The notes beneath the pieces are model-generated. The model was not told the origin of the DNA, made no database searches, and saw only the letters and a list, made by a program, of their open reading frames with translations. The position numbers were made by a program, and so were the translations under genes. Shown here piece after piece: positions 10,353-19,300 of a stretch of 21,443 nucleotides of DNA. The stretch lies in contig SWBL01000553.1 in assembly GCA_024195585.1 (NCBI GenBank), positions 1 to 21,443 on the forward strand, in the 5' to 3' direction. The first letter of the stretch is position 1; each line of letters starts with the position of its first letter. This stretch comes from Aureobasidium sp. EXF-3400. Lineage: Eukaryota > Ascomycota > Dothideomycetes > Dothideales > Saccotheciaceae.

Positions 10353-11228
10353 ATGGGAAGCTTCATCATGGAATCAAGCGAGCACAACTCACCTTCACCG
10401 AACGATGAAGTCTTCTACCCTTCTACAGCAAGTGCGAATCTACACTGGTACTACTACTGGTCATCCCAAGTCGGCTATTCCGAAACATGGGATTCCCAAA
10501 TGATCGGTTCTGGTTCTGGGCAATGGAATTATCGCCTTGAACAATCTCAGCCTGGAAACCACTCTGACTCCGAGTCAACATCACATCCACCAGAAACATT
10601 TAATTTCATCGCCCAAGGACAAGCGAATTATCACAGCTTTGGAGGCAGTACTGGCTATTCCTCGCAACAGGCTTCGCCGGAGATGGTACCTCAAACCGCC
10701 ATCGACCGCGGCTACCAACATAATGAGCCGTTTTTCAGCTCTTGGGTTCCAGAGGTTGCTGTCTATCCACAAACAGAAGCTCAGAGTCGGCGACCAAGTC
10801 ACCACAGTGATCCAGGATTTCCGACGCATATGCGAAACGTTGCCACCCACCAACCCCTTACGAATCTCCAGCACAACACTGCCTTTACGACTCAAACTGC
10901 CGACGCGCACGGCATTGAACGAGCAAACGCTCCCTTAGCCGACCTTTCTGCCTCTACCGACCCGTCTCTATCTGCCGACCCTTCTTTCTCTGCTACCTCC
11001 AGCCCGGTGAGTGAATACGTGAATCGGGCTACAATCAGATGCTACGATCATGGATGCGATGGCCGAACATTCTCCTCGATCAGCAACTACAGACGGCACC
11101 AGCGAGAACGCGCGGGTCAAAGTCCTATGTGCTTTTGCCCGCGATGCGGAGCGGTGTTCTACAGACGCTGGACCAGGGATCACCATGTGGAGCGAGGGAG
11201 CTGCTTGAGGACACATCGATCAAACTAG
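10353..11228 (+). CDS. Fungal zinc-finger protein with atypical C2H2/C2HC fingers, probable transcription factor
   Basis: From ATG 10353 the product is 291 residues; ATG 10368, five codons later, is the alternative. Roughly the first 225 residues are rich in Ser, Gln, Pro, His and Tyr and look disordered, as in fungal regulators. The last 65 hold two fingers. The first runs CYDHGC, then GRTFSSISNYRRH, but lacks a second histidine at the usual spacing. The second is CPRCG, then FYRRWTRDHH and Cys six residues later, giving Cys-x2-Cys-x12-His-x5-Cys. The pair follows a layout common in Pezizomycotina proteins where the first finger is degenerate. Nuclear DNA binding is inferred. A GTGAGT...CAG stretch of 32 nt in the coding part is too short to be an intron and the frame reads through it. 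Confidence 0.75.
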   Translation: MGSFIMESSEHNSPSPNDEVFYPSTASANLHWYYYWSSQVGYSETWDSQMIGSGSGQWNYRLEQSQPGNHSDSESTSHPPETFNFIAQGQANYHSFGGSTGYSSQQASPEMVPQTAIDRGYQHNEPFFSSWVPEVAVYPQTEAQSRRPSHHSDPGFPTHMRNVATHQPLTNLQHNTAFTTQTADAHGIERANAPLADLSASTDPSLSADPSFSATSSPVSEYVNRATIRCYDHGCDGRTFSSISNYRRHQRERAGQSPMCFCPRCGAVFYRRWTRDHHVERGSCLRTHRSN

Positions 11229-11988
11229 TCCGGCTCAGGTTGCATCAAGAACGATATGCGATGGATGCAACCAAGTCATCTTCCACGGACGCAGGAGTTT
11301 CGTGCGTAAATACGTCAAAAGAGGGATTTTCTGGAGCCGTATACAGATAACCGGAACCGATCATTTCTGTATACATACTCAGATCCACCGTTGATATGAG
11401 TCCAGACTTGATATGCAGCCGGCTTTGGTTCGTCCTGTGACTCTTGTCTTTGACAATCAGCTGTAGCCGAGCTGTCGATCCTTGGAGCTGTCAGCTTTGG
11501 CATGCAGATCGTCAACCCAGCATGCAAAGGCTCGGCAAAAGCCCCTGGCCAAACTCTGTTACTCAGCAGGCTTTGGCGAGGAGGGGACGTCTTACTGAGA
11601 GTGGGCAGCACGTGGTAAATGCTCCGAAGATCGAGCTCGTATATTCGTTATAATATATCTTGTAGATCAAAGAAAGCGATGCCAATTTCCCACTCGATGT
11701 ACAGATTGCAAAGGTCGTTAGTATGGCACGTGGTGCGAGGTTTACACTTTCTGACCATTTTCCTCAACTGTGGTGCCGAAGATTCTCAGGGTCTTTTCTT
11801 ATCAGTTTCGGGGATCCTCGATCAAGGGAGCATTGCGCGATTAGGAAGCTCTTCGGTAATGTTGTTGTTAAAACCCACGCGGAACAGAGGTTGAGTCTCA
11901 CCGTTTGGAGAAGGTAGTTGTATGACGGCTAGCGGTTCGTACCAAACTTGGCTGTGGGTCCTGATATGGAGAACTGCCGTAAGGCGCA
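11229..11988. other. Gene-poor accessory stretch
   Basis: Apart from the hairpin at its left end I find no supported gene. An A/T-rich patch lies at 11639-11675. On the minus strand a frame from 12049 to 11822 (75 codons) has well-behaved codons in its second half, including a run reading GETQPLFRVGFNNNIT, but no start context, partner exon or family I recognise. It could be a fragment of a decayed gene. Confidence 0.35.
11238..11272. repeat. Perfect 9-bp inverted repeat just past the zinc-finger stop codon
   Basis: GGTTGCATC (11238-11246) and its exact reverse complement GATGCAACC (11264-11272) flank a 17-nt spacer, 10 bases after the stop codon. In RNA it would form a 9-bp stem in the 3' untranslated region. 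It could affect mRNA stability or be chance; there is no other evidence. Confidence 0.4.
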
Positions 11989-12609
11989 ATGTGCGTGTTG
12001 TGTCTTCAAGACTCAAGAAAGCAAATAGAGTTTCGACCCTTTGACTCAAACCCCTGCAGGATCGCTATGCTAAAGCCTGCCAATCATACTCGAGTACTCT
12101 TGCTTCCACTCTCTTTTGATAGCACAAGACCACATATGATAACACAAAACAGATACATGCACAGCATAGGACGACGCGTAAGCGTTATGAGAGTAAAGTC
12201 ATATCTGAATCGGAGATTTGGCGAAAAAGAGCTAATAAGATGTCCCCTCTCGGTGGACAGTGGACACTACTTTATTTTTTCTATAACCGTTGTGCGTGCA
12301 ATGACAAGCCACGACAACTTAAGTTATAGGTACGTACCAGCCGAGGTGTTCAGGGAGATATTGGGCTGGAAGGAGCTCCACGATAACCATATGGAAAGCA
12401 AGTTTAAACATGAAGCAATGGTAGACGATTCGCGGCCCATCAGTCCTCCTTTTCCGGAGTACCAAGCCAAGAACATCCTTGCAATATTTGGACGACCCAA
12501 GTCGCAGAACATCCAAGTGTCGATGGATATACGCTTGTCGTCAACAGTTATCCACTTTCGGCTGCATGCCGCGAGAAAGTATGAGAACCAAGCTCGGTGG
12601 CTCCAGTGA
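11989..12609 (+). CDS. Doubtful ORF, 206 codons, unknown product
   Basis: An uninterrupted frame from ATG 11989. I recognise no family in it. The first half has a mixed, Cys/Met/Arg-rich composition that looks non-coding. From about residue 115 it becomes more protein-like, with segments such as EVFREILGWKELHDN and DDSRPISPPFPEYQ. Two shorter minus-strand frames lie across the same bases. It sits in the same gene-poor stretch as the broken frame that follows, in a different reading frame. It may be a chance ORF, a lineage-specific gene, or the remains of one. Confidence 0.25.
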   Translation: MCVLCLQDSRKQIEFRPFDSNPCRIAMLKPANHTRVLLLPLSFDSTRPHMITQNRYMHSIGRRVSVMRVKSYLNRRFGEKELIRCPLSVDSGHYFIFSITVVRAMTSHDNLSYRYVPAEVFREILGWKELHDNHMESKFKHEAMVDDSRPISPPFPEYQAKNILAIFGRPKSQNIQVSMDIRLSSTVIHFRLHAARKYENQARWLQ

Positions 12610-12626
12610 GTTTCTCGGTCAAATAA

Positions 12627-13091
12627 CCTAGAAGACCATGGCTGTGGTTCATAACGTTGGTCGTTGGTCGTCCGGAAGTGTTTCAGTGTTTAAACAAGGA
12701 GAGTTTCTTTCTCTACCAGAACGAGAGCCCCGCCGGAGCAGGGGAGTCCTCCGCATCGCACTCGGACCGCATTTCTCGAACCCGCCCGCCGCCGCGGCTG
12801 CAAACCACCGCGGTATCCAACGTTCCTTCTTATGTACAGCACACTCGTAAGCACATGCGATTCACGATGCAGCCTGTGAGTTGTTGAGATCGAGATGTCG
12901 AGTCTATCGCGCACAATATCCGGTGGTCGTTCTTATCGGTGATGTTGTCGCCCGAGGCAGCTGTATTCCTGCGACTGTTCAAGACATCCGTTCAACCTCG
13001 GTCTGCAGTAGAAAACGAAGCTTCGAGGACTCTGACGAAACAGTCTCAAAACGCGTCATCGTTCGCGGCATATAGAATTCCGTCAACATGA
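12627..13091 (+). pseudogene. Coding-like frame broken by an internal TGA, probable gene remnant
   Basis: One reading frame runs from 12627 to the stop at 13089-13091 with a single interruption, TGA at 12885-12887. The part before the stop contains a stretch rich in Ser, Arg and Pro (ending SYVQHTRKHMRFTMQP). The part after it reads DRDVESIAHNIRW, then a short hydrophobic segment SFLSVMLSPEAAVFLRLF, then a Ser/Asn/Gln-rich tail. Both parts use balanced, C/G-ending codons. A strong acceptor-like TTTCTTTCTCTACCAG ends at about 12719, so the left part may begin as an internal exon. A GTGAGT at 12876 could be a donor, but no acceptor at a normal distance keeps the hydrophobic part. I cannot name the family. 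A small intact gene with unusual splicing is the alternative to a pseudogene. Confidence 0.4.
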
Positions 13092-13184
13092 GGTAGTTGA
13101 GCATCAATGGTCACCCTATCTCACCAATACAGCTCTCTTCAACGTCTGTCTCTCCACTAACAACTAGACACAGCTCTGAACAAG

Positions 13185-15035
13185 ATGCTGGAGCTTTCAG
13201 TTGAGGCCATCAAAGGCCGTCCAGTTGCTGTACTCGGCGGTGGTGTACTAGGCCGACGCATCGCATGCACCTGGGCCGCTGCCGGCTATACAGTAAACAT
13301 CCGAGATCCATCACCCGAACAGCGCAACTCTGCCATCCACTACGTCGAACAAAACGTGGCTTCGTACGCCAAAGCCATCTCATGCTCAACACCTGGCAAA
13401 GCCTTCGCTTTTGAAGAGCTGGAACCCGCAGTCAAAGATGCTTGGACAGTCATTGAGGCAGTACCCGAAAAGCTGGAACTCAAGATCGATACCTTTGCGC
13501 AGCTTGCACAGTTGACCAAGAAGGATTGTCTGTTGGCGAGTAATTCGAGCAGTTACAAGAGTGGAGAGATGCTGGAAAAGGTGGATGATGATACCAAACG
13601 ACGGATCTGTAACACGCATTATATGATGCCGCCAGATAACAGGGTTGTGGAACTGATGACCGATGGCTTCACCGATGAGGCGGTGATTCCTTTCTACGTC
13701 GAGAGACTGAAGGAATGTGGTATGAGTCCTATCGTGGCGAGGAAGGAAAGTACGGGATTTGTGTTCAACCGCATCTGGGCGGCTATCAAGCGTGAGTGCC
13801 TCACCGTACTCAGTGAGGGTGTCACTACTCCTGAGGAATTGGATCGCGTCTGGGTGGAGATGTTTTCTGGGGGCAAAGCGGGCCCCTGTACTATGATGGA
13901 TGCTGTAGGCCTTGATACCGTTTCCTTCATTGAGCAACACTACGCCAAAGAGCGCGGTCTTGCGACAAAAGACACTGTCGACTTCTTACAGTCCAACTAT
14001 ATCGACAAGGGCGCACTCGGCGGCAAGAGCGGAAAGGGTGGCCTCTACCCTGCTGGACATACGACCAAATCGAGTGGAGAAGAATCTGGACATCATGACA
14101 ACCTACACTCGCCAACCCTGTACTACCTCGACCTCGGTATGAACTCCAAGGAAGAAGTCATGCACGCCGGCAAAATCGTAGCTCAGTCAGCATCTGGAAC
14201 AGAGACCAAGACGTTGGTTTCCGACTTGACCTTGCCCGACGGACTCGACATTTCAGTCAAAGACAACCGCATCTACTGGACAAACATGGGTATCCCAACC
14301 GAGAACGATGGAAGTATACAATCATGCAAGCTCGACGGCTCAGACGTTACAGAGGTCGTAAAGAAAGGAGACGTACACACCCCCAAACAACTCATCGTCG
14401 ACCAACAAAACAACAAACTCTACTTCTGCGACCGCGAAGGTCTACGAGTCATGAGATGCAACCTTGACGGAAGCGAGCAAGAAACACTAATTCAAAGAGG
14501 CGACTGGAAGATCAAGGAAGAAACTGAAGATAGCCTGAGATGGTGCGTCGGCATCTCCGTCGACAACAAAAGAGGATACTTCTACTGGACACAAAAAGGA
14601 GCCAGCAAAGCTGGAAAAGGCAGAATCTACCGAGCCTCCCTCAAAATGCCTGCTGGACAAGATGCTACCTCAAGATCAGACATTGAAACTGTACTAACCG
14701 GTCTCCCTGAACCTATCGACCTCGAACTCGACGAGGAAGCAGGAAAACTGTACTGGACTGATCGAGGAGATCCTCCAATGGGCAATACTATCAACATCCT
14801 CGATTTGAGCGATATCACGCATGTGGAAGATGCTAGTGATAATCCTAGATACAATATCCTGGCACGCAACATGCACGAAGCAATTGGCATCAAGCTCGAC
14901 AAGAGAAACCAGCACATCTACGCTACAGATATGGGCGGTTTCGTGTATAGATTTGACATGGATGGACAGAATAAGAAGAGAGTTGTTGATGCCGAGGAGA
15001 GGGCCTTCTCTGGTATCACTCTCGCCTATGTGTAA
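13185..15035 (+). CDS. 3-hydroxyacyl-CoA dehydrogenase fused to a YWTD/LDLR-B-type beta-propeller
   Basis: Single exon, 616 residues. Residues 1-290 are a 3-hydroxyacyl-CoA dehydrogenase: Rossmann GGGVLG (18-23) for NAD, ASNSSS (118-123), the family's catalytic histidine in THYMMPP (His145), FNRIW with Asn195, and a C-terminal dimerisation domain with GPCTMMDAVGLDT. This family oxidises 3-hydroxyacyl-CoA or related 3-hydroxy acids with NAD. After a Gly/Ser/His-rich linker (about 285-308), residues 310-616 carry repeated YWTD-like blades: IYWTN (363), LYFCD (412), FYWTQ (466), LYWTD (522) and IYATD (577), each preceded by GI/GLDI-x-V-type strands. I see no signal peptide, so the propeller is probably cytosolic, unlike that of LDL receptors. 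There is no in-frame gap or splice signal at the junction. A possible 5'UTR intron (about 13093-13173, CACTAAC branch) lies upstream. The substrate is unknown. Confidence 0.9.
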   Translation: MLELSVEAIKGRPVAVLGGGVLGRRIACTWAAAGYTVNIRDPSPEQRNSAIHYVEQNVASYAKAISCSTPGKAFAFEELEPAVKDAWTVIEAVPEKLELKIDTFAQLAQLTKKDCLLASNSSSYKSGEMLEKVDDDTKRRICNTHYMMPPDNRVVELMTDGFTDEAVIPFYVERLKECGMSPIVARKESTGFVFNRIWAAIKRECLTVLSEGVTTPEELDRVWVEMFSGGKAGPCTMMDAVGLDTVSFIEQHYAKERGLATKDTVDFLQSNYIDKGALGGKSGKGGLYPAGHTTKSSGEESGHHDNLHSPTLYYLDLGMNSKEEVMHAGKIVAQSASGTETKTLVSDLTLPDGLDISVKDNRIYWTNMGIPTENDGSIQSCKLDGSDVTEVVKKGDVHTPKQLIVDQQNNKLYFCDREGLRVMRCNLDGSEQETLIQRGDWKIKEETEDSLRWCVGISVDNKRGYFYWTQKGASKAGKGRIYRASLKMPAGQDATSRSDIETVLTGLPEPIDLELDEEAGKLYWTDRGDPPMGNTINILDLSDITHVEDASDNPRYNILARNMHEAIGIKLDKRNQHIYATDMGGFVYRFDMDGQNKKRVVDAEERAFSGITLAYV

Positions 15036-15340
15036 GGATTATAGAGGGTATTTCGAGTTCCCATATAGATGTACGTAGTGATAAAGGATATAATGTTTAT
15101 TTTCTTAAACCAAACCTTCCTTGTCTCAAACTAAAGTCTGTCGTTTGTTCAGAAAGAGTTCTTGTGCAGCCAAGGTAAGTGAGCACAATAAAGTACGAGC
15201 GCATAAAACATGCTGGCAAAAGAAGAGAAGACGATGAGAAATAGAACTACAGACTATAAAACCCCAAACTCCAAAAGAAATAGTACATCCACCTTCACAC
15301 CTCCCAAGTACATGTACAGGATCTCCGCAAGACCTCCAAC
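15036..15340. terminator. Convergent 3' intergenic region
   Basis: This 305-bp gap lies between two genes that end towards each other, so it contains both 3' ends and polyadenylation regions. A/T-rich words near 15085-15115 (TATAATGTTTATTTTC) could serve the dehydrogenase-propeller transcript. No ORF is supported. Confidence 0.4.
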
Positions 15341-15847
15341 CTACATGACACCAGACCAAGGCATACTCATCTCCTGCCCACCACCCACACCCTTCCATCC
15401 AGCCGGCCCGGCACCACCCTGTCTGATAGCTTCCTCTTTACTACCCAACCTCTGTCTCATCTTTTCCATAATAGCCCTATCCTCATCCGTTTGCACGTGA
15501 GGTTTAAACGGATTCTCAAATCTGCTCTTTTTCTTTTCCTTCACTTCTGTTGTCTCTGTGTTGGAAGAAGGGAGTAGAGAGTCTTGTTGTTGTGAAGTAG
15601 ACTTCTTGCGGTGTAGGAAGCCGAAACGGGAAGAGGTGGGAGGGGATGTAGAAGGAGCGAGAGTGGATTGCGTGAATACGCTCGAGACTTCTGGATCCAG
15701 GTCTGATTTTCTAGTTGAGGTGTAGGGGTCTTGTTGTTGTTGTTGTGCAGAGGAAGAGGAAGGGTTGCTTTGGGTGTTTCCTGCATTGGTGCCTTCGGTT
15801 GTGTCGTAGATGGACTTGTAGGCGGTGCTCTTGACTAGGGTAGGCAT
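15341..15847 (-). CDS. Short Ser/Gln-rich protein of unknown function with a conserved-looking C-terminus
   Basis: Single exon, 168 residues, starting at the first ATG of the frame. The first 100 residues are low-complexity (Ser, Thr, Gln, with a five-Gln run encoded by CAA repeats at 15731-15745). The C-terminal part is more ordered: a basic KEKKKSRFENPFKPH segment, a helix-forming TDEDRAIMEKMRQRLGS, then a glycine-rich tail GGAGPAGWKGVGGGQ. I recognise no domain; similar small proteins occur in other ascomycetes as far as I recall, without a function. No signal peptide or membrane helix. Tail-to-tail with the dehydrogenase-propeller gene. Confidence 0.75.
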   Translation of the reverse strand: MPTLVKSTAYKSIYDTTEGTNAGNTQSNPSSSSAQQQQQDPYTSTRKSDLDPEVSSVFTQSTLAPSTSPPTSSRFGFLHRKKSTSQQQDSLLPSSNTETTEVKEKKKSRFENPFKPHVQTDEDRAIMEKMRQRLGSKEEAIRQGGAGPAGWKGVGGGQEMSMPWSGVM

Positions 15848-16357
15848 ATTGAATTGTTTGTGTTTGAGTTTTGGAATGATGCTTTGATCTGTTTGGAGCT
15901 TTGAGTTGATGTTCAGGTGTGATGAAAGTGTAGATTGGTGAGATTCAATGATTGGATTGATGATATTTTGAGCAAGGACAGGCAGGTCTATTTATCAGAT
16001 GTCGTTCGTGAGGCAGGGCAAGGTCAGCTGGTTTGTAGCTGAACCCTTGCTGCCTGAACGGGAAGGATTACCCCACTGCGCCACGAAGGAACAAGAGAAT
16101 AAGCTTCTCCGCGCAGGAATGCTTCGCTCATGACAAGCATTTATTTACGGCCGTAGAATGCAAATCGAAGAAGGAAGGAACAATACGTTGATCAAATGAT
16201 GCAAAGTCGTCATGTTTCTCATTAGTGTTCAATCCTACCCAGTCCATAAACCAGAAGATCCCTCTGTACACAGCCCTCTTGATCCAAAACTCCTGGTGCT
16301 AAGCCCCAACCATACCGCTACAAAACATGAACAATAATGGATAACACGGCAAGCGCA
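15848..16357. other. Intergenic region between the small Ser/Gln-rich gene and the 3' end of SPC7
   Basis: It holds the promoter of the minus-strand gene on its left and the 3' end of SPC7 on its right. On the minus strand at about 16035-16095 there is a good polymerase III box A match (TGGCGCAGTGG) but no cloverleaf, so at most this is a tRNA relic. Nothing else is supported. Confidence 0.4.
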
Positions 16358-19300
16358 TCAACGTCCCTTACGCCCGGTCGCGACAAGTCTCATCTTCAAT
16401 TCCCTCACGGTCGCGTCCCAGCCTTCGGATCCTTGACCTCTGACTCTCTTGCCTACGAATTCGGACATGTTCTTCTCGTTGTAGGGTTCGCCGTACACGA
16501 CCGTGGCGTCGACATCAATCTCGTGTTTGATGTCCAAGTCATCTGCCTCAGGGTCTGAGAGCGTGGCCGTCAACCGTAGTCCCACCTTAACCTTTGTCTC
16601 AACCTTTGGCAGTAGAATGCAGACGTCGATGGCGAGACGCTCGTCACTAAGGATGCTAACGTTGACAAGCTGCTCCAACGTCAAACAGCGCACTTGCTCA
16701 GCGATAAGTGAAGCCGTATCCCAACCTCGCTGCACAAAACCGAGAAGCTGTTTCACAGAGATGGTGTTCTGGTCCAGACATTGAAGCTGTGCGCGCATGA
16801 GTTGTAGGAAGAAGCGCTTCTCTGTTGTCGGACTGGCAGGAGTGATGTGAGTAAGTGAGATGGGCGAGTTTGTTGGGGATTTCGCTTGGGCGGAAGAAGT
16901 GACCTTGAACGACGTGGTATTAAAGTAGAGTTGCAGTGTGTTCTTGTAAGTCATTGTGAGGTTGGCCCCAGATGCAGAGGCGATAGCCCAGCCTGTTTGC
17001 TTCTCAAGCTGTGCTACTGAAGCTATGGGTTTGTTAGCGAAGGTGAAACGCGGTATCCATGTCAACACAAACATACCTTTGAGTGATTGAACTTCGTCGA
17101 CGGTGAACCCACGACATGACTCCTTGACTCGCTCGGCCTCCTGTATGGCAGCCAAGCTTTCCATCTTGCCTTCCTCGTAGGCTTCGGCAAGGTTGTCCTG
17201 CTCGTCGACATCACGCTGGAGGCTGGCCAGCATGCGCTTGCGCTCCTCGATTTGTTCATCAACCTCGACCAGACGAGCACGGGAAGCACGCAACTCTTCT
17301 TTCTCTTCTTCAGAAGTCGCGGCTGCAGCTTGTTCCAGCTGTTCCGCCTCCTTTAGCAGGTCCTCGTAGTGCTGGAGTAGTTCAGGAAGTACAGAGTCGA
17401 GTGACTGTTGCTTCTGGCCTAGCACCTCAGCGTCTGCGTCAAGACCTGTTCGGATTCGATCGAGGCCATCCGAAAGGCCGTCCAGGAGCTTGCTGCGCCA
17501 GTCGTACCAGATCTCCTTGCTCCTCATCCTCGCATTTGTCTTAGCATCTCTCATGTTTACGTCCAATTGAGATTTGCGATCAGGCGTAGCATCCATGTAA
17601 GCCTGGAAAAATGGTGGTGGATCATCGTAGACCTCGGCTTCCAATGTCTTGAGGAAAGACTTGCCCTCAGATATGTACTTCTTGAGTTCACGACAGGCAT
17701 GCTGGAACAAGTCGAGCATGGGCATAGTGCAAGCACCTGCAACGACCGCACCCTCGAGATCGATATTCTGGTCATCGCCATCAGCTCCATGCGTCTCACT
17801 AGGCGTAGGAGCGACAGTATGTCTGCGCTTGGAAGCTGTCAAGTCCATGAATTTGATACCCGCGAGATCCAGAAAGTCATTGAGCTGGACTTTCCTCGCT
17901 GGAGGACCGGTCTTAGGAACAGCAAAAATGTTCTTAGCAGCTTCGAGATCAAGCAGACCAGGCGCGTTCTTGTTCTCTACGATGAATGGTGCAGACAGCT
18001 TGGGTGTTGCAATCTTCTTTGGGGTCATCATCTTCTTCGCGGGAGACTTTTTAGGAGTCAAGGCGCGAAGTCGCTTCAGAGGACTCGTGCCAATCTCCTT
18101 GCTTGGTGTTGAGAGATATTTGATGGAGTCTGCAAATGTACTGCGAGGCTCTTGGGCGTATTGCTTTTGTTGCTCAGGAGTTGCCGCAAACTTGACAGGC
18201 GAACTTCGCAGCTGCTTCTCAAGAGATGGTGATGTTGGGTTGAGCTCCTCGAGATCAATCTGCTTAGGTGTGGTGATATCTGGGCTTCGTGTGGGAGATC
18301 CGGCCATGGAAACAGCTGTATGGTGATGCACTGGCGAAGGCGCGGATGGTATTTCAGTAATTTGCGGTGTAGTGGTTGCCTCGGGGATTCGTGGTGTGAC
18401 TGTGATGGTATCTTCGGTCTCTGGTTCGGTGATCTCTAGTTCGGTGATTACCGGCAAGGTTGGGTAGCTGACTTCAGCCATCGGCTCGTCGTGCACTTCC
18501 TGCTCAGGTTCCGGGATATGCTGCTCGACCTGCATCTCATCTGCTGGTTCTGCTACAGCTTCTGGTTTTGTAAGGGTGGGCACAATCTCTTCAGCCTGCT
18601 CATCTTGATGAGGGTGGACTGCCGCAAGACTGATGCGAGCGCTTCGGCGGGTGGACACCGGACTCTTGCGTGATGAAGCCTTTGGAAGAGGACTCTTTGT
18701 GACAGATGCAGGAGTACGAGCTGCAGAGATGGGACTCTTGTGTACAGAGGCAAGCTTCTTAGCTGAGCCGTTCTGCTTGGCAGAGACAGGGCTCGTCTGA
18801 GCCAGCGGAGTGTGTTGAGCAGATTCGGAGATCTTTTGGGCAAAGTGGGGGCTCTTCGTTGCTGATACTGGCGTCTTGCGAGCGGATGAGGGAATCTTCT
18901 GAGCAGACATCGGAGTCTTTTGTGCTGACGAAGGCGTCCTCTGAGCCGAGGGACTCTTGCGAGCAGAAGCTGGACTTCTGTGAGGAATAGCAAAAACTGC
19001 TGGGCTGAGGAAAGGCAAAGTAGTGGTAGGCTCCTCGGAGGCAGACTTGCGAGCAGAGCTTCTCCTTGAACCAGCAGAATCTTTGACAGCCGAGCCAGGT
19101 ACCTGTTTCTCGAACAATGGTGTCAGAAGCTTTTTGGCAGCCAAGTCGCGTGTCTCCTTGAAGCGGTCCTGATCTTTGGGTGTTGTTGGTATCTCTGTTC
19201 GGGTAGGCGAAGGAGACTTGCGAGGTGTGGCAGGACGTTCGATTGTGGTAGCCGCATGCTGCTTCAGAATGTTTCCGACAACAGCAGTAAACTCCATAGA

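Noticed and set aside
11006..11037. GTGAGT...CAG resembling an intron in the zinc-finger gene
   Set aside because: Only 32 nt, too short to splice, and the frame into the first finger is continuous without it.
13386..13940. 184-codon minus-strand ORF opposite the dehydrogenase domain
   Set aside because: Antisense shadow of a well-supported conserved domain.
16030..16095. tRNA-like sequence on the minus strand with a good box A
   Set aside because: The D stem does not close, no 5-bp anticodon stem with a 7-base loop forms, and the box B match is poor. At most a tRNA relic.
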